Below, in pieces: positions 1-12,800 of a stretch of 64,000 nucleotides of DNA. The stretch's first letter is position 1. Each line of letters starts with the position of its first letter. The stretch spans positions 1,161,501-1,225,500 of the forward strand of contig CALZFC010000274.1 of NCBI GenBank assembly GCA_945643635.1, read 5' to 3'. Both the position numbers and the translations under genes were made by a program. The notes beneath the pieces are model-generated. The model ran no database searches. It worked only from the letters and a program-made list of their open reading frames with translations, and had not been told where the DNA came from. This DNA comes from Allodiplogaster sudhausi (Eukaryota; Nematoda; Chromadorea; Rhabditida; Diplogasteridae).

Positions 1-3000
1 TTGACTTGTCTTGATTGTCTTGACTTGTCTTCACTTGTCTTGACTTGTCTTGACTTGACTTGTCTTGATTGTCTTGACTTGTCTTCACTTGTCTTGACTT
101 CCTTGTCTTAACTTGACTTGACTTGTCTTGTCATGTCTTGACTTGACTTGTTTTGAATTGTCTTGACTTGCTTGTCTTGTCTTGACTTGTCTTGACTTGC
201 TTGACTTGACTTGTCTTGACTTGACTTGACTTGTCTTGACTTGTCTTAACTTGACTTGTCTTGATTGTCTTGACTTGTCTTCACTTGTCTTGACTTGTCT
301 TGACTTGACTTGTCTTGATTGTCTTGACTTGTCTTGACTTGTCTTGACTTGTCTTGACTTCCTTGTCTTAACTTGACTTGACTTGTCTTGTCATCTCTTG
401 ACTTGACTTGATTTGAATTGTCTTGACTTGCTTGTCTTGTCTTGTCTTGACTTGCTTGACTTGACTTGTCTTGACTTGACTTTACTTGTCTTGACTTGTC
501 TTGTCTTGACTTGTCTTGACTTGTCTTGATTTGACTTGTCTTGACTTGACTTGTCTTGACTTGTCTTAACTTGACTTGTCTTGACTTGTCTTGACTTGTC
601 TTCACTTGTCTTGACTTGTCTTGACTTGACTTGTCTTGATTGTCTTGACTTGTCTTCACTTGTCTTGACTTGTCTTGACTTGTCTTGACTTCCTTGTCTT
701 AACTTGACTTGACTTGTCTTGTCATGTCTTGACTTGACTTGTTTTGAATTGTCTTGACTTGCTTGTCTTGTCTTGTCTTGACTTGCTTGACTTGCTTGAC
801 TTGACTTGTCTTGACTTGACTTTACTTGTCTTGACTTGTCTAGACTTGACTTGTCTTGACTTGTCTTGATTTGACTTGTCTTGACTTGACTTGTCTTGAC
901 TTGTCTTGACTTGACTTGTCTTGACTTGTCTTGACTTGTCTTGACTTGCTTGACTTGACTTGTCTTGACTTGACTTGTCTTGACTTGACTAGTCCTGACT
1001 TGACTTGACTTGTCTTGTCTTGTCTTGACTTGACCTGACTTGTCTTGACTTGCTTGAATTGTCTTGACTTGACTTGACTTGTCTTGTCATGTCTTGACTT
1101 GACTTGTTTTGAATTGTCTTGACTTGCTTGTCTTGTCTTGTCTTGTCTTGACTTGTCTTGACTTGACTTGTCTTGATTGTCTTGACTTGTCTTCACTTGT
1201 CTTGACTTGTCTTGACTTGACTTGTCTTGATTGTCTTGACTTGTCTTCACTTGTCTTGACTTGTCTTGACTTGTCTTGACTTCCTTGTCTTAACTTGACT
1301 TGACTTGTTTTGAATTGTCTTGACTTGCTTGTCTTGTCTTGTCTTGACTTGCTTGACTTGACTTGTCTTGACTTGACTTTACTTGTCTTGACTTGTCTTG
1401 ACTTGACTTGTCTTGACTTGTCTTGATTTGACTTGTCTTGACTTGACTTGTCTTGACTTGTCTTGACTTGACTTGTCTTGACTTGTCTTGACTTGACTTG
1501 TCTTGACTTGACTTGTCTTGACTTGACTAGTCCTGACTTGACTTGACTTGTCTTGACTTGTCTTGTCTTGTCTTGACTTGACCTGACTTGTCTTGACTTG
1601 CTTGAATTGTCTTGACTTGACTTGTCTTGACTTGACTTGTCTTGACTTGTCTTGACTTGCTTGACTTGACTTGTCTTGACTTGACTTGACTTGTCTTGAC
1701 TTGTCTTGACTTGTCTTGACTTGACTTGTCTTGACTTGACTTGTCTTGACTTGACTTGTCTTGACTTGACTAGTCCTGACTTGACTTGACTTGTCTTGAC
1801 TTGTCTTGTCTTGTCTTGACTTGACCTGACTTGTCTTGACTTGCTTGAATTGTCTTGACTTGACTTGTCTTGACTTGACTTGTCTTGACTTGTCTTGACT
1901 TGCTTGACTTGACTTGTCTTGACTTGACTTGACTTGTCTTGACTTGTCTTGACTTGTCTTGACTTGACTTGTCTTGATTGTCTTGACTTGTCTTCACTTG
2001 TCTTGACTTGTCTTGACTTGTCTTAACTTGACTTGTCTTGACTTGCTTGACTTGACTTGTCTTGACTTGACTTGTCTTGACTTGACTAGTCCTGACTTGA
2101 CTTGACTTGTCTTGTCTTGTCTTGACTTGACCTGACTTGTCTTGACTTGCTTGACTTGTCTTGACTTGACTTGTCTTGACTTGACTTCTCTTGACTTGTC
2201 TTGACTTGCTTGACTTGACTTGTCTTGTCATGTCTTGACTTGACTTGTCTTGACTTGTCTTGACTTGTCTTGACTTGTCTTGACTTGTCTTGACTTCCTT
2301 GTCTTAACTTGACTTGACTTGTCTTGTCATGTCTTGACTTGACTTGTTTTGAATTGTCTTGACTTGCTTGTCTTGTCTTGTCTTGACTTGCTTGACTTGA
2401 CTTGTCTTGACTTGACTTTACTTGTCTTGACTTGTCTTGACTTGACTTGTCTTGACTTGTCTTGATTTGACTTGTCTTGACTTGACTTGTCTTGACTTGT
2501 CTTGACTTGACTTGTCTTGACTTGTCTTGACTTGTCTTGACTTGCTTGACTTGACTTGTCTTGACTTGACTTGTCTTGACTTGACTAGTCCTGACTTGAC
2601 TTGACTTGTCTTGACTTGTCTTGTCTTGTCTTGACTTGACCTGACTTGTCTTGACTTGCTTGACTTGTCTTGACTTGACTTGACTTGTCTTGTCATGTCT
2701 TGACTTGACTTGTTTTGAATTGTCTTGACTTGCTTGTCTTGTCTTGTCTTGTCTTGACTTGTCTTGACTTGACTTGTCTTGATTGTCTTGACTTGTCTTG
2801 ACTTGTCTTGACTTGTCTTGACTTGACTTGTCTTGATTGTCTTGACTTGTCTTCACTTGTCTTGACTTGTCTTGACTTGACTTGTCTTGATTGTCTTGAC
2901 TTGTCTTGACTTGTCTTGACTTGTCTTGACTTGTCTTGACTTCCTTGTCTTAACTTGACTTGACTTGTCTTGTCATCTCTTGACTTGACTTGATTTGAAT

Positions 3001-6000
3001 TGTCTTGACTTGCTTGTCTTGTCTTGTCTTGACTTGCTTGACTTGACTTGTCTTGACTTGACTTTACTTGTCTTGACTTGTCTTGTCTTGACTTGTCTTG
3101 ACTTGTCTTGATTTGACTTGTCTTGACTTGACTTGTCTTGACTTGTCTTAACTTGACTTGTCTTGACTTGTCTTGACTTGTCTTCACTTGTCTTGACTTG
3201 TCTTGACTTGACTTGTCTTGATTGTCTTGACTTGTCTTGACTTGTCTTGACTTGTCTTGACTTGTCTTGACTTCCTTGTCTTAACTTGACTTGACTTGTC
3301 TTGTCATGTCTTGACTTGACTTGTTTTGAATTGTCTTGACTTGCTTGTCTTGTCTTGTCTTGACTTGCTTGACTTGCTTGACTTGACTTGTCTTGACTTG
3401 ACTTTACTTGTCTTGACTTGTCTAGACTTGACTTGTCTTGACTTGTCTTGATTTGACTTGTCTTGACTTGACTTGTCTTGACTTGTCTTGACTTGACTTG
3501 TCTTGACTTGTCTTGACTTGCTTGACTTGACTTGTCTTGACTTGACTTGTCTTGACTTGACTAGTCCTGACTTGACTTGACTTGTCTTGACTTGTCTTGT
3601 CTTGTCTTGACTTGACCTGACTTGTCTTGACTTGCTTGAATTGTCTTGACTTGACTTGACTTGTCTTGTCATGTCTTGACTTGACTTGTTTTGAATTGTC
3701 TTGACTTGCTTGTCTTGTCTTGTCTTGTCTTGACTTGTCTTGACTTGACTTGTCTTGATTGTCTTGACTTGTCTTCACTTGTCTTGACTTGTCTTGACTT
3801 GACTTGTCTTGATTGTCTTGACTTGTCTTCACTTGTCTTGACTTGTCTTGACTTGTCTTGACTTCCTTGTCTTAACTTGACTTGACTTGTTTTGAATTGT
3901 CTTGACTTGCTTGTCTTGTCTTGTCTTGACTTGCTTGACTTGACTTGTCTTGACTTGACTTTACTTGTCTTGACTTGTCTTGACTTGACTTGTCTTGACT
4001 TGTCTTGATTTGACTTGTCTTGACTTGACTTGTCTTGACTTGTCTTGACTTGACTTGTCTTGACTTGTCTTGACTTGACTTGTCTTGACTTGACTTGTCT
4101 TGACTTGACTAGTCCTGACTTGACTTGACTTGTCTTGACTTGTCTTGTCTTGTCTTGACTTGACCTGACTTGTCTTGACTTGCTTGAATTGTCTTGACTT
4201 GACTTGTCTTGACTTGACTTGTCTTGACTTGTCTTGACTTGCTTGACTTGACTTGTCTTGACTTGACTTGACTTGTCTTGACTTGTCTTGACTTGTCTTG
4301 ACTTGACTTGTCTTGACTTGTCTTGACTTGACTTGTCTTGACTTGACTTGTCTTGACTTGACTAGTCCTGACTTGACTTGACTTGTCTTGACTTGTCTTG
4401 TCTTGTCTTGACTTGACCTGACTTGTCTTGACTTGCTTGAATTGTCTTGACTTGACTTGTCTTGACTTGACTTGTCTTGACTTGTCTTGACTTGCTTGAC
4501 TTGACTTGTCTTGACTTGACTTGACTTGTCTTGACTTGTCTTGACTTGTCTTGACTTGTCTTGACTTGACTTGTCTTGATTGTCTTGACTTGTCTTCACT
4601 TGTCTTGACTTGTCTTGACTTGTCTTAACTTGACTTGTCTTGACTTGTCTTGACTTGCTTGACTTGACTTGTCTTGACTTGACTTGTCTTGACTTGACTA
4701 GTCCTGACTTGACTTGACTTGTCTTGTCTTGTCTTGACTTGACCTGACTTGTCTTGACTTGCTTGACTTGTCTTGACTTGACTTGTCTTGACTTGACTTC
4801 TCTTGACTTGACTCTTGACTTGCTTGACTTGACTTGACTCTTGACTTGACTTGACTTGTCTTGACTTGACTTGTCTTGATTGTTGACTTGTCTTGACTTG
4901 ACTTGTCTTGATTGTCTTGACTTGTCTTCACTTGTCTTGACTTGTCTTGACTTGACTTGTCTTGATTGTCTTGACTTGTCTTGACTTGTCTTGACTTCCT
5001 TGTCTTAACTTGACTTGACTTGTCTTGTCATGTCTTGACTTGACTTGTTTTGAATTGTCTTGACTTGCTTGTCTTGTCTTGACTTGTCTTGACTTGCTTG
5101 ACTTGACTTGTCTTGACTTGACTTGACTTGTCTTGACTTGTCTTAACTTGACTTGTCTTGATTGTCTTGACTTGTCTTCACTTGTCTTGACTTGTCTTGA
5201 CTTGACTTGTCTTGATTGTCTTGACTTGTCTTCACTTGTCTTGACTTGTCTTGACTTGTCTTGACTTCCTTGTCTTAACTTGTCTTGACTTGACTAGTCC
5301 TGACTTGACTTGACTTGTCTTGACTTGTCTTGTCTTGTCTTGACTTGACCTGACTTGTCTTGACTTGCTTGAATTGTCTTGACTTGACTTGACTTGTCTT
5401 GTCATGTCTTGACTTGACTTGTTTTGAATTGTCTTGACTTGCTTGTCTTGTCTTGTCTTGTCTTGACTTGTCTTGACTTGACTTGTCTTGATTGTCTTGA
5501 CTTGTCTTCACTTGTCTTGACTTGTCTTGACTTGACTTGTCTTGATTGTCTTGACTTGTCTTCACTTGTCTTGACTTGTCTTGACTTGTCTTGACTTCCT
5601 TGTCTTAACTTGACTTGACTTGTTTTGAATTGTCTTGACTTGCTTGTCTTGTCTTGTCTTGACTTGCTTGACTTGACTTGTCTTGACTTGACTTTACTTG
5701 TCTTGACTTGTCTTGACTTGACTTGTCTTGACTTGTCTTGATTTGACTTGTCTTGACTTGACTTGTCTTGACTTGTCTTGACTTGACTTGTCTTGACTTG
5801 TCTTGACTTGACTTGTCTTGACTTGACTTGTCTTGACTTGACTAGTCCTGACTTGACTTGACTTGTCTTGACTTGTCTTGTCTTGTCTTGACTTGACCTG
5901 ACTTGTCTTGACTTGCTTGAATTGTCTTGACTTGTCTTGTCTTGTCTTGACTTGACCTGACTTGTCTTGACTTGCTTGAATTGTCTTGACTTGACTTGTC

Positions 6001-8144
6001 TTGACTTGACTTGTCTTGACTTGTCTTGACTTGTCTTGACTTGCTTGACGTGACTTGTCTTCACTTGTCTTGACTTGTCTTGACTTGTCTTAACTTGACT
6101 TGTCTTGACTTGTCTTGACTTGCTTGACTTGACTTGTCTTGACTTGACTTGTCTTGACTTGACTAGTCCTGACTTGACTTGACTTGTCTTGTCTTGTCTT
6201 GACTTGACCTGACTTGTCTTGACTTGCTTGACTTGTCTTGACTTGACTTGTCTTGACTTGACTTCTCTTGACTTGTCTTGACTTGCTTGACTTGACTTGT
6301 CTTGACTTGACTTGACTTGTCTTGACTTGTATTGACTTGACTTGTCTTGATTGTCTTGACTTGTCTTCACTTGTCTTGACTTGACTTGTCTTGATTGTCT
6401 TGACTTGTCTTGACTTGTCTTGACTTCCTTGTCTTAACTTGACTTGACTTGTCTTGTCATGTCTTGACTTGACTTGTTTTGAATTGTCTTGACTTGCTTG
6501 TCTTGTCTTGTCTTGACTTGCTTGACTTGACTTGTCTTGACTTGACTTTACTTGTCTTGACTTGTCTTGACTTGACTTGTCTTGACTTGTCTTGATTTGA
6601 CTTGTCTTGACTTGACTTGTCTTGACTTGTCTTAACTTGACTTGTCTTGACTTGCCTTGACTTGTCTTGACTTGTCTTGACTTGCTTGACTTGACTTGTC
6701 TTGACTTGACTTGACTTGTCTTGACTTGTCTTAACTTGACTTGTCTTGATTGTCTTGACTTGTCTTCACTTGTCTTGACTTGTCTTGACTTGACTTGTCT
6801 TGTCTTGTCTTGACTTGACCTGACTTGTCTTGACTTGCTTGAATTGTCTTGACTTGACTTGACTTGTCTTGTCATGTCTTGACTTGACTTGTTTTGAATT
6901 GTCTTGACTTGCTTGTCTTGTCTTGTCTTGTCTTGACTTGTCTTGACTTGACTTGTCTTGATTGTCTTGACTTGTCTTCACTTGTCTTGACTTGTCTTGA
7001 CTTGACTTGTCTTGATTGTCTTGACTTGTCTTCACTTGTCTTGACTTGTCTTGACTTGTCTTGACTTCCTTGTCTTAACTTGACTTGACTTGTCTTGTCA
7101 TGTCTTGACTTGACTTGTTTTGAATTGTCTTGACTTGCTTGTCTTGTCTTGTCTTGACTTGCTTGACTTGACTTGTCTTGACTTGACTTTACTTGTCTTG
7201 ACTTGACTTGTCTTGACTTGTCTTGATTTGACTTGTCTTGACTTGACTTGTCTTGACTTGTCTTGACTTGACTTGTCTTGACTTGTCTTGACTTGTCTTG
7301 ACTTGCTTGACTTGACTTGTTTTGACTTGACTTGTCTTGACTTGACTAGTCCTGACTTGACTTGACTTGTCTTGACTTGTCTTGTCTTGTCTTGACTTGA
7401 CCTGACTTGCCTTGACTTGCTTGACTTGTCTTGACTTGACTTGTCTTGACTTGACTTGTCTTGACTTGTCTTGACTTGCTTGACTTGACTTGTCTTGACT
7501 TGACTTGACTTGTCTTGACTTGTCTTGACTTGACTTGTCTTGATTGTCTTGACTTGTCTTGACTTGTCTTGACTTGTCTTGACTTGTCTTGACTTGACTT
7601 GTCTTGATTGTCTTGACTTGTCTTGACTTGTCTTGACTTCCTTGTCTTAACTTGACTTGACTTGTCTTGTCATGTCTTGACTTGACTTGTTTTGAATTGT
7701 CTTGACTTGCTTGTCTTGTCTTAACTTGACTTGACTTGCTTGACTTGACTTGTCTTGACTTGACTTGTCTTGACTTGTCTTGACTTGACTTGTCTTGACT
7801 TGTCTTGATTTGACTTGTCTTGACTTGACTTGTCTTGACTTGTCTTAACTTGACTTGTCTTGACTTGTCTTGACTTGTCTTGACTTGTCTTGACTTGTCT
7901 TGACGACTTGACTGTCTTGACTTGTCTTGACTTGTCTTGACTTGCTTGACTTGACTTGTCTTGACTTGACTTGTCTTGACTTGTCTTGACTTGCTTGACT
8001 TGACTTGTCTTGACTTGACTTGACTTGTCTTGACTTGTCTTGACTTTACTTGTCTTGACTTGTCTTGACTTGACTTGTCTTGACTTGTCTTGATTTGACT
8101 TGTCTTGTCTTGTCTTGACTTGACTTGTTTTGAATTGTCTTGAC
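1..8144. repeat. Family A pentamer satellite (TTGWC)n, left domain
   Basis: The sequence is an uninterrupted run of TTGAC and TTGTC pentamers with no family B sequence. Punctuating variants recur in a fixed order: TTCC-TTGTC-TTAAC, then a CATGTC variant, TTGTT-TTGAA, TTGC followed by two to four TTGTC, TTTAC, TTGATTTGAC, often TAGTC-CTGAC and GACCTGAC, then paired TTGATTGTC/TTCAC, then TTCC again. TTCC markers near 101, 361, 692, 1283, 2297, 2943, 3273, 3865, 4998, 5268, 5598, 6427 and 7068 show that the higher-order period varies from about 240 to 1140 bp. The + strand is strongly T over A. All three minus frames are open because GWCAA repeats cannot form a stop, so the open frames are not evidence of genes. 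Confidence 0.97.
4790..4895. repeat. Disordered pentamer patch
   Basis: Pentamer phase is broken several times in about 100 bp: GACTCTTGAC occurs twice, TTGACTTCTC occurs once, and TTGATTGTTGAC replaces the usual TTGATTGTC. The 25-kb-distant partner lacks this pattern, and the duplication offset changes by 26 bp across it. It looks like a local rearrangement specific to this copy. Confidence 0.6.
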
Positions 8145-9091
8145 TTTCTCCAAGCAAACTTGGGCTTTCTTATTTTGGCTTTCGGATTCATCATCAAGAT
8201 ACCCTGAAGACTATCCTTGCTTCGTTTGAAGTCAATCGGATACAAAAATTTTTTCGATATGGTCATCAAACTAGTTCACGGACCATACTCTCCAAGCAAA
8301 CTTGGGCTTTCTTATTTTGGCTTTCGGATTCATCATCAAGGGACCCTGAAGACTATCCTTGCTTAGTTTGAAGTCAATCGGATACAAAAATGTTTTCGAC
8401 ATGGTCATCAAGCTAGTTCACGGACCATAATCTCCAAGCAAACTTGGGCTTTCTAATTCTGGCTTTCGGATTCATCATCAAGGGAACCTAAAGACTATCC
8501 TTGCTTAGTTTGAAGTCAAGCGACATGGTCATCAAGCTATTTTTCTTTCTTGACTTGTCTTGACTTGACTTGAATTGTCTTGACTTGACTTGTCTTGACT
8601 TGTTTTGACTTGACTTGTCTTGACTTGACTTGTCTTGACTTGTCTTGACTTGCTTGACTTGTCTTGACTTGACTTGACTTGTCTTGACTTGTCTTGACGA
8701 CTTGACTTGTCTTGACTTGCTTGACTTGTCTTGACTTGACTTGACTTGTCTTGACTTGTCTTGACTTGACTTGTCTTGACTTGTCTTGACTTGACTTGTC
8801 TTGACTTGTCCTGACTTGTCTTGTCTTGTCTTGACTTGACTTGTTTTGAATTGTCTTGACTTTCTCCAAGCAAACTTGGGCTTTCTTATTTTGGCTTTCG
8901 GATTCATCATCAAGGGACCCTGAAGACTATCCTTGCTAAGTTTGAAGTCAATCGAATACAAAAATTTTTTCGACATGGTCATCAAGCTAGTTCACGGACC
9001 ATAATCTCCAAACAAACTTGGGCTTTCTCATTTTGGCTTTCGGATTCATCATCAAGGGAGGGGGGGCATGCTCATCAAGCTATTTGTCTTT
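8145..9091 (+). repeat. A/B cassette 1 (B3 - pentamer - B2)
   Basis: The island 8145-8548 holds B monomers starting at 8148, 8290 and 8432, exactly 142 bp apart, the last truncated at ATCAAGCT. Pentamers 8549-8860 follow and include the cassette-specific TTGACGACTTG at about 8694. A second island 8861-9091 has monomers at 8864 and 9006. In the second of these a run of seven G (9060-9066) replaces the middle of the monomer. This copy lacks 18 bp present in the other cassettes: CAAGCG joins directly to ACATGG near 8521. Confidence 0.95.
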
Positions 9092-11229
9092 CTTGACTTG
9101 TCTTGACTTGACTTGAATTGTCTTGACTTGACTTGTCTTGACTTGACTTGTCTTGACTTGTCTTGACTTGCTTGACTTGACTTGTCTTGACTTGACTTGT
9201 CTTGACTTGTCTTGACTTGACTTGTCTTGATTGTCTTGACTTGTCTTCACTTGTCTTGACTTGTCTTGACTTGACTTGTCTTGATTGTCTTGACTTGTCT
9301 TGACTTCCTTGTCTTAACTTGACTTGACTTGTCTTGTCATGTCTTGACTTGACTTGTTTTGAATTGTCTTGACTTGCTTGTCTTGTCTTGTCTTGACTTG
9401 CTTGACTTGACTTGTCTTGACTTGACTTTACTTGTCTTGACTTGTCTTGACTTGACTTGTCTTGACTTGTCTTGATTTGACTTGTCTTGACTTGACTTGT
9501 CTTGACTTGTCTTAACTTGACTTGTCTTGACTTGTCTTGACTTGTCTTGACTTGTCTTGACTTGCTTGACTTGACTTGTCTTGACTTGACTTGTCTTGAC
9601 TTGCTTGACTTGACTTGTCTTGACTTGACTTGACTTGTCTTGACTTGTCTTGACTTGACTTGTCTTGATTGTCTTGACTTGTCTTCACTTGTCTTGACTT
9701 GTCTTGACTTGACTTGTCTTGATTGTCTTGACTTGTCTTCACTTGTCTTGACTTGTCTTGACTTGTCTTGACTTCCTTGTCTTAACTTGACTTGACTTGT
9801 CTTGTCATGTCTTGACTTGACTTGTTTTGAATTGTCTTGACTTGCTTGTCTTGTCTTGTCTTGACTTGCTTGACTTGACTTGTCTTGACTTGACTTTACT
9901 TGTCTTGACTTGTCTTGACTTGACTTGTCTTGACTTGTCTTGATTTGACTTGTCTTGACTTGACTTGTCTTGACTTGTCTTGACTTGACTTGTCTTGTCT
10001 TGTCTTGACTTGACCTGACTTGCCTTGACTTGCTTGACTTGTCTTGACTTGACTTGTCTTGACTTGACTTGTCTTGACTTGTCTTGACTTGCTTGACTTG
10101 ACTTGTCTTGACTTGACTTGACTTGTCTTGACTTGTCTTGACTTGACTTGTCTTGATTGTCTTGACTTGTCTTCACTTGTCTTGACTTGTCTTGACTTGA
10201 CTTGTCTTGATTGTCTTGACTTGTCTTGACTTGTCTTGACTTCCTTGTCTTAACTTGACTTGACTTGTCTTGTCTTGTCTTGACTTGACTTGTTTTGAAT
10301 TGTCTTGACTTGCTTGTCTTGTCTTAACTTGACTTGTCTTGACTTGTCTTGACTTGTCTTGACTTGTCTTGACTTGCTTGACTTGACTTGTCTTGACTTG
10401 ACTTGACTTGTCTTGACTTGTCTAGACTTGACTTGTCTTGATTGTCTTGACTTGTCTTCACTTGACTTGAATTGTCTTGACTTGACTTGTCTTGACTTGA
10501 CTTGTCTTGACTTGTCTTGACTTGACTTGTCTTGACTGGTCTTGACTTGTCTTGACTTGTCTTGACTTGTCTTGACTTGCTTGACTTGACTTGTCTTGAC
10601 TTGACTTGTCTTGACTTGTCTTGACTTGACTTGTCTTGACTTGTCTTGATTTGACTTGTCTTGACTTGACTTGTCTTGACTTGTCTTAACTTGACTTGTC
10701 TTGACTTGTCTTGACTTGTCTTGACTTGTCTTGACTTGTCTTGACTTGCTTGACTTGACTTGTCTTGACTTGACTTGACTTGTCTTGACTTGTCTTAACT
10801 TGACTTGTCTTGATTGTCTTGACTTGTCTTCACTTGTCTTGACTTGTCTTGACTTGACTTGTCTTGATTGTCTTGACTTGTCTTCACTTGTCTTGACTTG
10901 TCTTGACTTGTCTTGACTTCCTTGTCTTAACTTGACTTGACTTGTCTTGTCATGTCTTGACTTGACTTGTTTTGAATTGTCTTGACTTGCTTGTCTTGTC
11001 TTGTCTTGACTTGCTTGACTTGTCTTGACTTGACTTGTCTTGACTTGACTTCTCTTGACTTGTCTTGACTTGCTTGACTTGACTTGTCTTGACTTGACTT
11101 GACTTGTCTTGACTTGTCTTGACTTGACTTGTCTTGATTGTCTTGACTTGTCTTCACTTGTCTTGACTTGTCTTGACTTGACTTGTCTTGATTGTCTTGA
11201 CTTGTCTTGACTTGTCTTGACTTCCTTGT

Positions 11230-12800
11230 CTTAACTTGACTTGACTTGTCTTGTCATGTCTTGACTTGTCTTGACTTGACTTGTCTTGACTTGTCTTGAC
11301 TTGACTTGTCTTGACTTGTCTTGACTTGTCTTGACTTGCTTGACTTGACTTGTTTGACTTGACTTGTCTTGACTTGACTAGTCCTGACTTGACTTGACTT
11401 GTCTTGACTTGTCTTGTCTTGTCTTGACTTGACCTGACTTGCCTTGACTTGCTTGACTTGTCTTGACTTGACTTGTCTTGACTTGACTTGTCTTGACTTG
11501 TCTTGACTTGCTTGACTTGACTTGTCTTGACTTGACTTGACTTGTCTTGACTTGTCTTGACTTGACTTGTCTTGATTGTCTTGACTTGTCTTGATTGTCT
11601 TGACTTGTCTTCACTTGTCTTGACTTGTCTTGACTTGACTTGTCTTGATTGTCTTGACTTGTCTTCACTTGTCTTGACTTGTCTTGACTTGTCTTGACTT
11701 CCTTGTCTTAACTTGACTTGACTTGTTTTGAATTGTCTTGACTTGCTTGTCTTGTCTTGTCTTGACTTGCTTGACTTGACTTGTCTTGACTTGACTTTAC
11801 TTGTCTTGACTTGTCTTGACTTGACTTGTCTTGACTTGTCTTGATTTGACTTGTCTTGACTTGACTTGTCTTGACTTGTCTTGACTTGACTTGTCTTGAC
11901 TTGTCTTGACTTGACTTGTCTTGACTTGACTTGTCTTGACTTGACTAGTCCTGACTTGACTTGACTTGTCTTGACTTGTCTTGTCTTGTCTTGACTTGAC
12001 CTGACTTGTCTTGACTTGCTTGAATTGTCTTGACTTGACTTGTCTTGACTTGACTTGTCTTGACTTGCTTGACTTGACTTGTCTTGACTTGACTTGACTT
12101 GTCTTGACTTGTCTTGACTTGACTTGTCTTGACTTGACTTGTCTTGACTTGACTTGTCTTGACTTGACTAGTCCTGACTTGACTTGACTTGTCTTGACTT
12201 GTCTTGTCTTGTCTTGACTTGACCTGACTTGTCTTGACTTGCTTGAATTGTCTTGACTTGACTTGTCTTGACTTGACTTGTCTTGATTGTCTTGACTTGT
12301 CTTCACTTGTCTTGACTTGTCTTGACTTGACTTGTCTTGATTGTCTTGACTTGTCTTCACTTGTCTTGACTTGTCTTGACTTGTCTTGACTTCCTTGTCT
12401 TAACTTGACTTGACTTGTTTTGAATTGTCTTGACTTGCTTGTCTTGTCTTGTCTTGACTTGCTTGACTTGACTTGTCTTGACTTGACTTTACTTGTCTTG
12501 ACTTGTCTTGACTTGACTTGTCTTGACTTGTCTTGATTTGACTTGTCTTGACTTGACTTGTCTTGACTTGTCTTGACTTGACTTGTCTTGACTTGTCTTG
12601 ACTTGACTTGTCTTGACTTGACTTGTCTTGACTTGACTAGTCCTGACTTGACTTGACTTGTCTTGACTTGTCTTGTCTTGTCTTGACTTGACCTGACTTG
12701 TCTTGACTTGCTTGAATTGTCTTGACTTGTCTTGTCTTGTCTTGACTTGACCTGACTTGTCTTGACTTGCTTGAATTGTCTTGACTTGACTTGTCTTGAC
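11230..12800 (+). repeat. Segmental duplication within pentamers (partner about 21958-23560)
   Basis: The order of variants matches the partner at an offset of 10728 bp, including the TAGTC-CTGAC block at about 11388/22116 and the TTTAC marker at about 11797/22525. A 30-bp indel near 12.1 kb raises the offset to 10758 downstream. Ends are approximate because the units are so alike. Confidence 0.75.

Larger units (their letters stand above)
3650..9091 (+). repeat. Segmental duplication, copy 1 (partner 29090-34484)
   Basis: Rare variants recur at a near-constant offset. CATGTC at 3670 matches 29107 and the TTCC marker at 3865 matches 29302 (both offset 25437). GACGTGAC at 6050 matches 31441 and TGTATTGAC at 6330 matches 31721 (both 25391). 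The first B monomer at 8148 matches 33522 (25374), and 8864 matches 34256 (25392). The steps in offset correspond to visible indels: a 10-bp decamer near 6365, a 27-bp insertion near 7890 and an 18-bp deletion near 8525. The left edge is approximate. Confidence 0.85.

Noticed and set aside
1..8144. Many long minus-strand open frames rich in K, S, Q, T, D, R and V
   Set aside because: They follow from the stop-free pentamer complement in all three frames, overlap one another in several frames, start at CAT inside repeat variants, and have no codon bias, non-repeat domain or upstream signal.
8215..8245. Possible CENP-B box (TTCG...A...CGG) in CTTCGTTTGAAGTCAATCGG
   Set aside because: The required CGGG does not fall at the right distance after TTCGnnnnAnn, and most monomers have TTAG instead of TTCG.
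8488..8985. Minus-strand frames starting in B with non-repeat N-termini (MMTMSKKF..., MLGESQDN...)
   Set aside because: The apparently unique N-terminus is the B monomer complement and the rest is pentamers. It recurs with every cassette because the junction was copied, and different frames start from the same junction.
9060..9066. G-quadruplex at the poly-G scar
   Set aside because: Only GGG plus one run of six to nine G is present, not four separated G runs. An intramolecular quadruplex is not supported.
8432..9091. CRISPR-like direct repeats with spacers
   Set aside because: B monomers are contiguous at 142 bp with no unique spacers, and A is an unbroken 5-bp repeat. No cas genes are present.
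8145..9091. Cassette as a transposon
   Set aside because: No terminal inverted repeats, target-site duplications or coding sequence were seen, and the flanking pentamers are duplicated along with it.
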